64,000 nt of DNA. It comes from Chryseobacterium oranimense (GTDB lineage: Bacteria > Bacteroidota > Bacteroidia > Flavobacteriales > Weeksellaceae). The notes under the pieces are model-generated. The model worked only from the letters and a program-made list of their open reading frames with translations. It was not told where the DNA came from and did not search any database. The stretch spans positions 171,599-235,598 of the forward strand of contig NZ_FQWT01000008.1 of the NCBI RefSeq assembly GCF_900129755.1. Direction: 5' to 3'. Position numbers and translations under genes: made by a program. Every line of letters begins with the position of its first letter. Position 1 is the first letter of the stretch. Below are positions 44,971 through 52,793 of the stretch, one piece after another.

Positions 44971-46503
44971 ATGAAAAAGTTCCTTTTAGCCGTTCTCGGT
45001 ATTCTTGTTATTTTGATTGCTATACTGCTGATCAAAATGTATACCTATCCGTTCAAAAAAACGACAGCAGAAACTTCTGAAGGATGGAAACCCGTAAAAA
45101 ACGATTCTGCAGTACTTCGGTTGTCAGGAGGAATCAAAATACCTACAGTTTCTACGGGAAGTCTGGGAGAATTCAATTACACTCCGTTTGATCAGTTTAA
45201 AGAATACCTGAAAGCATCATACCCTTCGGTATATCAGCACACAGAAAATATTGAAATCAATAGCCGTGCTTTGGTTTTCAGGCTTAAAGGAAGCAACCCG
45301 GCATTGGAGCCTATACTTTTCCTTTCCCATATAGATGTGGTGCCACCCGGAGATGCCGATGTGAAAAATAAAGAGCAGAATATTTTCAGACCAGATGATA
45401 AACCTTTACCTCCTGTTTCAAAAGTAGCAGAAGACTGGGATTTTGAACCTTTTTCTGGAGCTGTTGTCAATGGAAGAATTTATGGAAGGGGAGCCATCGA
45501 TATGAAAGGAATGCTTTTTTCCCTGATGGAATCAATGGATGCAATGGTTAAAAGCAAAAAAGTTCCCCAAAGGGACATCTACCTGGCTTTCGGATTCGAT
45601 GAGGAAGTGGGCGGGCAGAAAGGAGCGATGCAGATTGCAGATTATTTTAAGAAAAAGGGACTTCAGTTCGATGCAGTTTATGACGAAGGAGGTCTGATCA
45701 TGCGTAAAGGAAATGTAGCCGGAGTAGATTCCGATATCGCTGTAGTGGGCTGTGCAGAAAAAGGATTCTTATCCGCAAAAATAAAAGTTAAAGGACTTGG
45801 CGGACATTCCTCCATGCCTCCTATGGAAAGCGCAATAGGAAAAGCCGCAGTGATCATGCAGCGTCTTGAAGACGATCAGATGAAGCCTGAAATCACCCCG
45901 CTCATCAAAGGTTTTTTTGACAATATCGGCGGAGCAATGCCATGGACCACCAGACTGGCTCTTTCTAACCAGTGGCTGCTAAAACCTCTTCTTATATCCC
46001 AGCTTACCAAAAATAACACCACCAATGCCTTAGTACGCACAACCACTGCTTTAACGATGATGAAAGGAAGCGACGGAACAAACGTGTTGTCTCCAGAAGT
46101 CGAATTTGTAGTCAATTTCAGGCTTCTTCCCGGAAATACGGTGAAAGACGTTCATGATCACATTGCAAAAGCCACAGAAGGTTTCGATGTTGAGATAGAA
46201 GAGATCGACAATACCAGAGAAGCTTCCGCTGTTTCTCCTTCTGATACAAAAGGATTTAAACTGATAGAAGCTGGCGTAAAGGAGATTTATCCCGGTGCCA
46301 TCGTGACTCCCTATCTTACCATGGCCGGAACCGATGCCTATAAATACCAGATCGTAAGTAAAAATATTTACAGATTTATGCCGATCCGGATCAACAGCTC
46401 AGAACAGCAGAGCATCCACAGCACCAATGAATATATCAGCATAGAAAATTATCTGAAAATGATCCATTACTTTGAATATATTATGACGAATTATGATAAA
46501 TAA
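44971..46503 (+). CDS. M20 family metallopeptidase (carboxypeptidase S-like), membrane-anchored
   Basis: The ATG at 44971 gives 510 residues starting with a hydrophobic anchor (M-K-K-F-L-L-A-V-L-G-I-L-V); the upstream in-frame start at 44929 adds an unlikely extension. S-H-I-D-V-V-P-P holds the first zinc ligand His and the catalytic Asp, G-R-G-A-I-D-M-K-G the bridging Asp, and F-D-E-E-V-G-G the catalytic Glu-Glu. A dimerisation domain interrupts the catalytic one in the usual way. Members hydrolyse peptides or N-acyl amino acids; the active site should face the periplasm. Probably monocistronic. Confidence 0.93.
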   Translation: MKKFLLAVLGILVILIAILLIKMYTYPFKKTTAETSEGWKPVKNDSAVLRLSGGIKIPTVSTGSLGEFNYTPFDQFKEYLKASYPSVYQHTENIEINSRALVFRLKGSNPALEPILFLSHIDVVPPGDADVKNKEQNIFRPDDKPLPPVSKVAEDWDFEPFSGAVVNGRIYGRGAIDMKGMLFSLMESMDAMVKSKKVPQRDIYLAFGFDEEVGGQKGAMQIADYFKKKGLQFDAVYDEGGLIMRKGNVAGVDSDIAVVGCAEKGFLSAKIKVKGLGGHSSMPPMESAIGKAAVIMQRLEDDQMKPEITPLIKGFFDNIGGAMPWTTRLALSNQWLLKPLLISQLTKNNTTNALVRTTTALTMMKGSDGTNVLSPEVEFVVNFRLLPGNTVKDVHDHIAKATEGFDVEIEEIDNTREASAVSPSDTKGFKLIEAGVKEIYPGAIVTPYLTMAGTDAYKYQIVSKNIYRFMPIRINSSEQQSIHSTNEYISIENYLKMIHYFEYIMTNYDK

Positions 46504-46776
46504 TTGCGGGGTGCGAGTTTCGGGGTTTGAGAGTTTGAGACTTTACTACTTAGAAACAATGGATCCTGAAATATTAAATAAATGACAAATACCTACTGGC
46601 TGAGACTCCCGAAGCTACCGTTACCTATGTCCGAAATCTAAAATCTCATATCTGAAATCTTGACTCTTGGATCCAGGTTCTTGGCTCTCATCCTTAAAAA
46701 CATTTTACAAAAAAAATAACACGTCAAGTTTTGTCGCATTACAGCAATAGCTTTGTCATATCAAAATTACAGAGCT

Positions 46777-47475
46777 ATGGAATTGCCGTTTTACTTAACA
46801 TTTAAAGAATTTGAAAGCCATTATTACGACACCCTTGAACAATGGTTTCAAGAATATCATAACGCCAGCGAAATTGATTATCTGAAAGCCCTTGCAGAAC
46901 TTTACAGCCCTTATCTGTATTACAGCTTTGCGGACGATAAGCTTTTGGCTGATGCTTCTATGGAGATCAAAGATTGTTTTCTGCCTTATCATGAAAAGAT
47001 CGGGATTTCTTTCTGCACCAACTGTGAAAATGAAAAACATTTCAAGACCAAAGGAATGAACCATATATTTGAGTGGAAAACCATTACCATGATGGAGTAC
47101 GCCCAGCATATTCTGGATAAAATCAACAGATATCTGCTAAAAAACAGCAGTTCTCCGGAAGGAAATAAAACAGTCCTGGATTACATCAACGATCGTGAGG
47201 TTGTTACCGCCAGGGAAGGAGCAGGATATTGTGTCAATTACAACAGGCATCAGGCATCAGTTCCTTTTCTGAAAGCTTATCTTCCTTATCACGGTCAAAC
47301 GGTGGATATTGCAGTGTACAGGGATTTTATTTTTTCTGTTGTACAGATTGCAGAATATATAGACAGGAAACTGAAAGCCGTGCGCGCTTTTGAATACACT
47401 GTTTATGCTAAATTAAAATCAGAAGCCAAATTCAAAGTGCAGATGAGCCATCAGTTTTTGACGATCTGTAATTAA
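46777..47475 (+). CDS. Hypothetical protein with CxxC, 232 aa
   Basis: The ATG at 46777 is preferred to a TTG at 46753. The product is cytoplasmic, rich in aromatic residues, and carries F-C-T-N-C-E-N-E-K-H near residue 85, a possible metal site. The C-terminal half is helical, with A-R-E-G-A-G-Y-C-V-N-Y-N-R-H in the middle. I do not recognise the family. Confidence 0.6.
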   Translation: MELPFYLTFKEFESHYYDTLEQWFQEYHNASEIDYLKALAELYSPYLYYSFADDKLLADASMEIKDCFLPYHEKIGISFCTNCENEKHFKTKGMNHIFEWKTITMMEYAQHILDKINRYLLKNSSSPEGNKTVLDYINDREVVTAREGAGYCVNYNRHQASVPFLKAYLPYHGQTVDIAVYRDFIFSVVQIAEYIDRKLKAVRAFEYTVYAKLKSEAKFKVQMSHQFLTICN

Positions 47476-47590
47476 ATTTTACACCAAACATTCATATCTA
47501 AATTATATTGATGGAAGACTTTTACCGGCTTTCCAAACAAATCTTGGCATTACTGTCAGGATTTTGTTAATCATACCACTACTTATCTTT

Positions 47591-47839
47591 TTACTTTAGA
47601 TTTCTGGATTTTAATTCCTCTTCTAATGCTTTGCTGTTTCTTTTCCAGCTATTGGCAGCAAAAAGAGCAAAAATAAGAGGGAGAAAGGTGAAGAGTCCCA
47701 GCCCATACTTTATAGTGCTGTAGGTTGCAATACCAATCAATACGCCCAGAATAACTGCGTTGGTGATTTCGCTGGCCTTTGTCTTCTTTCTTCTTTCTAG
47801 TAATTCTTCATCGGTTAATTCAGTTAATTCTTTTTCCAT
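47591..47839 (-). CDS. Small two-helix membrane protein, 82 aa
   Basis: An acidic N-terminal region (E-L-T-E-L-T-D-E-E-L-L-E-R-R-K-K) is followed by two transmembrane helices (about residues 27-45 and 49-64) and a charged tail. Similar small proteins are common in Flavobacteriia; function unknown. Confidence 0.65.
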   Translation of the reverse strand: MEKELTELTDEELLERRKKTKASEITNAVILGVLIGIATYSTIKYGLGLFTFLPLIFALFAANSWKRNSKALEEELKSRNLK

Positions 47840-47946
47840 GATATAAAGTTTTAAATTTGAAATTATCTGTTTTTAATGTACTATTATTAGTTAAAGTAAA
47901 AAATATACTAAATAAAGTTTTGTGATTTCATAAATAATTAAAATAA

Positions 47947-47978
47947 AAAAGTCTTAAACAATTAAGTTTAAGACTTTT
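47947..47978 (-). terminator. Terminator of the tRNA-Ser gene now cut by the prophage
   Basis: A perfect 9-bp stem (gtcttaaac / gtttaagac) flanked by A and T runs lies 10 bases beyond the tRNA-Ser 3' end on the minus strand. It is the kind of terminator expected behind an intact tRNA gene. Confidence 0.75.
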
Positions 47979-47987
47979 ATCTTCTTG

Positions 47988-48045
47988 CAGAGAGGAAGGG
48001 ATTCGAACCCTCGATACAGTTACCCGTATACTACCTTTCCAGGGT
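47988..48045 (-). other. Prophage left attachment site: 3' half of tRNA-Ser (GGA)
   Basis: On the minus strand this reads as the 3' half of a tRNA-Ser. It has anticodon loop CTGGAAA (anticodon GGA at 48040-48038), the 3' anticodon stem ggtag, a long class II variable arm, the T arm gaggg-TTCGAAT-ccctt, acceptor strand cctctct and discriminator G. The 5' half is missing: to the right of the loop the sequence no longer pairs. Integration by a tyrosine recombinase in an anticodon loop leaves exactly this, with the intact tRNA restored at the other end. Confidence 0.82.
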
Positions 48046-48148
48046 GTTTTATAGATTATATATCATGAACATTATCAATTGTTTATAAATGTATTGGATA
48101 AAAATTATGTGAAATATTTGTAAAATATCAGTAATTGTTATCTTGATG

Positions 48149-48712
48149 TTACCAATTTTCATCGTTCTTAATGTCGTATTTACTAACATCAAATAAATCA
48201 GAAAAAGAATGATCAATGATAGATGAAGATCTGCCTTGGAATTGCCCTTTAAAATACTCTCTATCTTTTGTAAGAGCAAATGATTCCAAGTTGTCATCAC
48301 CATTACTGCTTACTCCAATGCCGCCTGAATATAAAGACCATGAATCTCCCTTGAATTTAATATTGCTTATGGATACTCTATATTTTCCTTCTTTAAATTC
48401 CATTTTAAAGTTCCCACTGAATTTTGAGCTATTTGAAAGATAATTTGGTGTCCCCATTCTAGTATAGCCTGCACCTTTGAAATCCATTATGAAGTCACTA
48501 ATATCACCAGATAAATTATTGTTATCACTTTCATTATTATTAAACTTTATCTTTCCATTAGTCATTAAAATTTTTTTTATTTCTAAAGCGGATTTTGTTG
48601 ATTCATAAATCTTTTGCCAAGAAACTTGTTTATTAACTATAGTGAATGCTTTTTCCTGGCTATATATCACGGTTGTTACAAATATTATGACAAGCGTTAT
48701 AATTTTATTCAT
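48149..48712 (-). CDS. Secreted DUF4468-like protein, 187 aa
   Basis: Signal peptide (about residues 1-18, ending V-I-Y-S-Q). The mature part alternates strands and helices, with V-S-W-Q-K-I-Y-E-S-T and M-E-F-K-E-G-K-Y-R-V-S-I-S-N, the layout of DUF4468 domain proteins of Bacteroidota. First gene inside the prophage boundary and on the strand opposite to most phage genes, so a cargo gene rather than part of the lytic programme. Family call is moderate. Confidence 0.6.
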   Translation of the reverse strand: MNKIITLVIIFVTTVIYSQEKAFTIVNKQVSWQKIYESTKSALEIKKILMTNGKIKFNNNESDNNNLSGDISDFIMDFKGAGYTRMGTPNYLSNSSKFSGNFKMEFKEGKYRVSISNIKFKGDSWSLYSGGIGVSSNGDDNLESFALTKDREYFKGQFQGRSSSIIDHSFSDLFDVSKYDIKNDENW

Positions 48713-48932
48713 TGGTATTATTTTTTACAAATATAAAAAGTTTAAAAACATTATTTTATGGTTTCCCGTAATGTCTTATTTTGAATAAATAAAAAATACA
48801 CTATCCGTATAAATACTTAATTGTTGTATAAAATAAAGTATTATATTAGCAATATCATGAATAAGTGAAATATTATTTATCTAAGTTGTTGATTTATTAG
48901 TATTTTTATGCAGAATTATAAAACTACAGTAA

Positions 48933-49202
48933 ATGAAAACAAGAGTAATTATTTTATCAGCAGCCTTAACAGTGTTGGTGATTTCATGTAAAACCGATAG
49001 GAGTGAGGATGAGGAGCTTAAGGTTTCTCCAACTTCTAAAGTTGAATTAAAAAAACTAAAAATTAATAACAAGGATTCTGAATCTAGCAAAGAAGGAGAT
49101 ACAATTATGATTTCTCCACCTAAAACCCAAAGTACAAACGGGGAGGGTTTAGATCCAAATGAAATTATTCCGCCAGGAGATGTTAAACCACCTAAACCGT
49201 AA
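48933..49202 (+). CDS. Small proline-rich-tailed lipoprotein, 89 aa
   Basis: Lipoprotein signal with V-I-S-C (Cys19), a charged middle and a tail rich in proline, glycine and asparagine ending P-P-K-P. Short disordered lipoproteins of this pattern are frequent in Chryseobacterium-like genomes; function unknown. It overlaps the start region of the next gene. Confidence 0.65.
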   Translation: MKTRVIILSAALTVLVISCKTDRSEDEELKVSPTSKVELKKLKINNKDSESSKEGDTIMISPPKTQSTNGEGLDPNEIIPPGDVKPPKP

Positions 49203-49650
49203 AAAACTTAGAATATCATCTATATCAGCGCTAGGGTCATACTTAGTGCTGTATAGTTGTCTTATTCCCTTTTCAAATAATATTATAGAAGCATTTTATC
49301 CAAGTGCTAAAACATATTACATACCGGCTGCAAATAATAACTTATCTGCTGTTATTTGGTCTCTTGGTATGTGCGTTCAACCTGTTATATTTTTTTTAGC
49401 CTCTAGAATGAAACCATTTATTTGGTCATATTCACTTCCCCTTTTTACATCAATATACGGAACGTCTTTTTATTTTCTTCCTTTGTTAGGACATAAACCA
49501 AAAGAAAATATTTGGTTTTTTGCGGCTATAATCGTTATAGTTTTTATGTTAATTGCTTGTATGTATATAACAAGCTTTTACTTTAAAGTTATGAAGTTGA
49601 GAGAAAAAGTATTGATAAAAACTTTAGAAGAAGTTGCAAATCAAGATTAA
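49159..49650 (+). CDS. Integral membrane protein, about 163 aa
   Basis: Four hydrophobic segments can be seen (starting near residues 24, 62, 90 and 120), with a charged C-terminus. The true start is uncertain: ATGs at 49159 and 49180 both lie inside the preceding lipoprotein gene. No recognised family. It is immediately followed (0-base gap) by a 77-aa gene. Confidence 0.6.
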   Translation: MKLFRQEMLNHLNRKKLRISSISALGSYLVLYSCLIPFSNNIIEAFYPSAKTYYIPAANNNLSAVIWSLGMCVQPVIFFLASRMKPFIWSYSLPLFTSIYGTSFYFLPLLGHKPKENIWFFAAIIVIVFMLIACMYITSFYFKVMKLREKVLIKTLEEVANQD

Positions 49651-49884
49651 ATGAGAGAGGACTACAAAAAGATAAAAAAGCTTATAGAGCGGAATGATTA
49701 TTTTTATAATAAGAAAATCATTCAAAAAAAAGAATATGTAATCAATAGTATATTGTTTGCAGAAAAGCTAGATAAAATTCTAAATCAGGATCAAAGAGAA
49801 GTTGTGGCTGATTTTTTATCAGATGAATATAGCTTTGTCAAATTCAACTTAAGTGTGTCAATATTAAAAGCAGTACCTAACTAG
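49651..49884 (+). CDS. Hypothetical charged protein, 77 aa
   Basis: It begins directly after the stop of the membrane protein gene. It is lysine/aspartate-rich and probably helical, with no recognised domain. Its last 8 bases overlap the 3' end of the convergent repressor gene. Confidence 0.5.
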   Translation: MREDYKKIKKLIERNDYFYNKKIIQKKEYVINSILFAEKLDKILNQDQREVVADFLSDEYSFVKFNLSVSILKAVPN

Positions 49885-50359
49885 TACTGCTTTTTTTACT
49901 TTTTTCAACCTCATTTTCATCATTTGAAGTTATACCTAAGTGTGCGATAATTGCCTTAAAATATAGTTGATCCCTCTCCTTCAATATTTCAATTGTACTT
50001 TCTAATTTGTCGATCTTATTATAAAGCATTTCCATCTGTTCATCATGGGGTTTATTTCTAATTAAATGTAACCCTTGATCTGAATGGAGATCATTTTCTT
50101 TTTCATTTTGCGAGGAATTTATCATATTTCCTTCGCCATGTAGTAACCACAATTTGTTTAATTCAGGGAATACCGGAGCTATTTTACTATCAAATGTTGA
50201 TGGTTTAATGCTTTTTCGCATGTTACTAATGTAACTGGTTGATAAACCTGCTAACTCTTCAAATTGTCTAGGGTTAATTCTCTTGAACTCTATAAATTTT
50301 AACAATCTTTCTTTTACTGAGCTTTGCTCATTATTTGTTATTTCTAATTCCTCAGTCAT
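49877..50359 (-). CDS. Prophage CI-like repressor (XRE-type HTH)
   Basis: 160 residues. Residues about 15-60 form a helix-turn-helix (L-L-K-F-I-E-F-K-R-I-N, F-E-E-L-A-G-L-S-T-S-Y-I-S-N-M-R-K). A predicted coiled coil lies near the C-terminus (M-L-Y-N-K-I-D-K-L-E-S-T-I-E). No peptidase S24 active site is visible, so it is unlikely to be cleaved by RecA-type autolysis and may need another inducer. Orientation opposite to the Cro-like gene is the classic lysogeny-switch layout. A plausible promoter on the minus strand has TTG at 50415-50413 and GAATTTTG at 50392-50385. Confidence 0.85.
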   Translation of the reverse strand: MTEELEITNNEQSSVKERLLKFIEFKRINPRQFEELAGLSTSYISNMRKSIKPSTFDSKIAPVFPELNKLWLLHGEGNMINSSQNEKENDLHSDQGLHLIRNKPHDEQMEMLYNKIDKLESTIEILKERDQLYFKAIIAHLGITSNDENEVEKSKKSSTS

Positions 50360-50463
50360 GCTTTATTTTTTCTTATAAGGATGGCAAAATTCCGCAATCA
50401 TATCTTTTCTTACAATAGGGTTTTTACGGATATTAATAAAATCAATTTTTTATTATTGATTAT

Positions 50464-50481
50464 CAATGTGTTATAACATTG
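50464..50481. promoter_or_regulatory. Candidate operator 1 of the lysogeny switch
   Basis: Inverted repeat caatgt-N6-acattg with an internal gttataac palindrome, between the divergent repressor and Cro-like genes. Confidence 0.55.
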
Positions 50482-50505
50482 TTAAGAAAAAGTTCATAAT
50501 TTACT

Positions 50506-50535
50506 TTGTTTGTATTTAGCAATGTTATATATTTG
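50506..50535 (+). promoter_or_regulatory. Early rightward promoter of the prophage
   Basis: TTG at 50506-50508, 19 bases, then TATATTTG at 50528-50535, a full match to the TAnnTTTG consensus, 24 bases before the Cro-like ATG. It overlaps candidate operator 2. Confidence 0.72.
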
Positions 50536-50538
50536 CTA
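50517..50538. promoter_or_regulatory. Candidate operator 2, over the early promoter
   Basis: Inverted repeat tagcaa-N10-ttgcta that spans the -7 box, so a bound regulator would block the early promoter. Confidence 0.5.
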
Positions 50539-50558
50539 TATCAAAATGATAGAACAAA

Positions 50559-50792
50559 ATGAAAAATCAAACAAATATACTAAAACCACGAAAAATAAAG
50601 GGTGAAGTATTTCGTAAGATTCTGGATGATTATAATTTAAGAAAAAAGATTGCAGATGAAACGGGTAACAGAGAGACAGCGGTTTCAAATTGGGCCTATA
50701 GAGAATCGGATAAAGTTTTGAACTATTTCGCGGTTAAAGCTATAAAAAAGCACACAGGCTGGACAGATAAGCAAATATTTCAATCACAATAA
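50559..50792 (+). CDS. Cro-like DNA-binding protein, 77 aa
   Basis: Small basic protein with a helix-turn-helix-like stretch (L-R-K-K-I-A-D-E-T-G-N-R-E-T-A-V-S-N-W). First gene of the rightward phage transcript, facing the repressor, hence a Cro or activator role by position. Confidence 0.65.
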   Translation: MKNQTNILKPRKIKGEVFRKILDDYNLRKKIADETGNRETAVSNWAYRESDKVLNYFAVKAIKKHTGWTDKQIFQSQ

Positions 50793-50799
50793 ACTAATT

Positions 50800-51081
50800 A
50801 TGGCAACTTCACAAGAACTTCAAATACCAAAAGGATATGTATTGGTGCCTGAATCATGGGCGGAAAAGTATTTCAACAAATCATTTTGGTCTGAAATAAA
50901 AGAGCCTAGAACAAATGAAGTAGCGGAATATGTTGGGGTAAGTGTCGAAAAGATTAAGAAGGACCTTAGAAATATAGATTGCCCGCTTAGAAAGTCTGAG
51001 AAAAGTAAAGCGGGTAGGGGCAATCAAACAAAATTTCACAAATGGTCAGTCGAAGAATATAAGGACTGGATTAAAAAATAA
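50800..51081 (+). CDS. Phage HTH protein (excisionase/regulator-like), 93 aa
   Basis: After a short N-terminus comes T-N-E-V-A-E-Y-V-G-V-S-V-E-K-I-K-K-D-L, a helix-turn-helix, and a C-terminal W-S-V-E-E-Y-K-D-W-I segment as in MerR/excisionase-type winged helices. Seven bases after the Cro-like gene. DNA-binding role likely; exact function unknown. Confidence 0.65.
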   Translation: MATSQELQIPKGYVLVPESWAEKYFNKSFWSEIKEPRTNEVAEYVGVSVEKIKKDLRNIDCPLRKSEKSKAGRGNQTKFHKWSVEEYKDWIKK

Positions 51082-51139
51082 AAGCCACCTGTTCGCACCA
51101 GGTGACTCAGTAGAAATTAACTCAAATAAGTTAACAATC

Positions 51140-51541
51140 ATGACAAAATTACCAAAAAAAACAATCTTAGGAAAATCCATTTTAAAATGGGAGTTCTACA
51201 AAATGCAGATTCCGCGTCTTTACAAGAAAGGGATATTCGGATATATCTCTTTAGAAGGTGGAGAAAGAATCAAATGTGAAAACGGAAAGTACTTCATATT
51301 GAATGAAAGGGCGGAGCGTTCCGGTCAGATTCTAAAGACCAACCCGGCTTATAAGCTTATCAAAAGATTAATTGCCCGTTGGTTCACAACTTACAGAAAC
51401 GGGAATAGAGGCGGTCAAATGCATCATGTTGGATACTGGAAGTCAAGAGTTATAGATGGACTTCATAACTGCAGCCTTTTCAGAAACTCCAATATTTCCT
51501 TCAAGAAAAACCAAACTAACTTTTTAAAACTAGCATCATGA
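51140..51541 (+). CDS. Phage hypothetical protein, 133 aa
   Basis: Strongly basic, with many aromatic residues and W-F-T-T-Y-R-N-G-N-R-G-G-Q-M-H-H in the second half. No family recognised; the charge suggests nucleic-acid contact. Its stop overlaps the next ATG (ATGA). Confidence 0.55.
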   Translation: MTKLPKKTILGKSILKWEFYKMQIPRLYKKGIFGYISLEGGERIKCENGKYFILNERAERSGQILKTNPAYKLIKRLIARWFTTYRNGNRGGQMHHVGYWKSRVIDGLHNCSLFRNSNISFKKNQTNFLKLAS

Positions 51542-51618
51542 GAAAGTTTCTTTTAATAATGAAATGGTTTGGCCAGCAATACAACTACTTCGTTGAGTAC
51601 CTAATTAAATACCATTAA
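51538..51618 (+). CDS. Phage mini-ORF, 26 aa
   Basis: M-R-K-F-L-L-I-M-K-W-F then a tyrosine-rich end. It starts by ATGA overlap with the preceding gene and ends two bases before the next ATG, so it fits the operon perfectly despite its size. Function unknown. Confidence 0.4.
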   Translation: MRKFLLIMKWFGQQYNYFVEYLIKYH

Positions 51619-51620
51619 CC

Positions 51621-51770
51621 ATGAAAGTAACAGTAATCATCGAAAATGTTGGCGGGGTGTTCTTTGTTAACCATAAACGCCTCGGACACGATAAGCTTTC
51701 AGACATGGAGAAAGTTGCACTGAATGAATTTATAAAGGAATACAAACAATCAAATCAAGAAGCATGTTAG
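51621..51770 (+). CDS. Phage small protein, 49 aa
   Basis: M-K-V-T-V-I-I-E-N-V-G-G-V-F-F-V-N opens a beta hairpin, followed by a helix ending N-Q-E-A-C. It overlaps the following gene by seven bases. No recognised family. Confidence 0.45.
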   Translation: MKVTVIIENVGGVFFVNHKRLGHDKLSDMEKVALNEFIKEYKQSNQEAC

Positions 51771-51976
51771 AAGAGATAAAGTCAGAAGAAATTAAGATTA
51801 AGGTGTCAATATGTAATATGTGTAAAGGGTGGGTTAGAAGTGCAAAATGGCATAAACTTAACAAAAAGGAAAGAAATGCATTTTACCGAGAAGTTTCCAA
51901 ATATGAATTAGATATTAACACTTTGACTTTCACAGAAGCTAAAGAGTTTAATACTCCAATGTGTGAATGTACATAA
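51764..51976 (+). CDS. Phage small cysteine-containing protein, 70 aa
   Basis: C-N-M-C near residue 18 and C-E-C at the C-terminus could form a zinc site. Otherwise unrecognised. Part of the rightward operon. Confidence 0.5.
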   Translation: MLEEIKSEEIKIKVSICNMCKGWVRSAKWHKLNKKERNAFYREVSKYELDINTLTFTEAKEFNTPMCECT

Positions 51977-51994
51977 AAAAGTAAAAGTCAAGAT

Positions 51995-52270
51995 ATGGGT
52001 ATTCAAGACTACAGTCGGGGGAGAAACAACGAAAATTCAATAGTTGCCTTCCAGAAAGTAAAAACAACTATTCCGGCAATGTGGAAGCTTGTTCTGGAAA
52101 GAGTTGACGGATTGAAAAGTACTTCTGAAATAGCGAATGATTTAGGTCTTCCAATTCACAAGATAAGCGGCCGGTTTTCGGAGCTTAAGTCAAAGCACTT
52201 AATTATTCAAACAGGAACAAAAAAGATTGGCAACTCTCAATTTGCCGTGTTCACTAAAACAAGTATTTAA
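51995..52270 (+). CDS. Phage winged-helix-like protein, 91 aa
   Basis: The segment T-S-E-I-A-N-D-L-G-L-P-I-H-K-I-S-G-R-F-S-E-L is a clear helix-turn-helix, followed by a short wing (L-I-I-Q-T-G-T-K-K-I-G). It lies 1 base ahead of the annealing-protein gene and may regulate or assist recombination or replication. Confidence 0.65.
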   Translation: MGIQDYSRGRNNENSIVAFQKVKTTIPAMWKLVLERVDGLKSTSEIANDLGLPIHKISGRFSELKSKHLIIQTGTKKIGNSQFAVFTKTSI

Positions 52271-52271
52271 A

Positions 52272-52793
52272 ATGGAAAAACAAGTAGCGCAAACCAATAG
52301 AAACGAAGTAGCGCCAAATTCAGAAGATTTACGTTTAAGAATTCAAAATTTCATAAATAACCTTAATAAACATGACCCAAAGGATGGTGTGGATCCTACA
52401 CCCGATGGAAGAGCTAAAACATTAGGAATTTCACACATTGAAATGACACTTGATGAATACTTCTTAGGTCTTTGGGAAACAGAGAATTTCAGATGGTCTG
52501 TCATAAGTAATGAAGTGGTAGGATCAATTGATCTAATTGTTACTCACCCTGTAACAGGTCAGAAATACAAAAGAGTAGGGGCTGCATCCATAATCATAAT
52601 GGTAGACAAGGGAGCTTCTGCATTAGATGTCTCAAAGAAGAAGGCCAATGCACTTGATTTAGGATTTCCCAAACTTAAAGCGGAATGTACCAAAAATGCA
52701 GCTCAATCATTAGGAAAGCTATTTGGGCGTGATCTTAATAGAGGTTCTAAGTCAGATGTTTTCAATCCAAAAATAAAAGAAACAGTAAACTAA
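52272..52793 (+). CDS. Putative single-strand annealing protein, Rad52/Sak-like
   Basis: The ATG at 52272 gives 173 residues; an in-frame extension upstream lies inside the previous gene. The middle has G-A-A-S-I-I-I-M-V-D-K-G, and the C-terminal part A-E-C-T-K-N-A-A-Q-S-L-G-K-L-F-G-R-D-L-N. This mirrors the Rad52-family helix that ends in K-R-A-L-R-x-F-G-x-x-L-G-N. Such phage proteins anneal single strands during recombination and replication. The next gene is a nuclease (start overlapping the stop by one base) and the one after is SSB-like, which supports the call. Confidence 0.72.
   Translation: MEKQVAQTNRNEVAPNSEDLRLRIQNFINNLNKHDPKDGVDPTPDGRAKTLGISHIEMTLDEYFLGLWETENFRWSVISNEVVGSIDLIVTHPVTGQKYKRVGAASIIIMVDKGASALDVSKKKANALDLGFPKLKAECTKNAAQSLGKLFGRDLNRGSKSDVFNPKIKETVN

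Noticed and set aside
48049..48303. An 84-codon minus-strand hydrophobic frame at the prophage edge
   Set aside because: Out of frame with, and overlapping, the DUF4468-like gene; the hydrophobicity reflects AT-rich codons.
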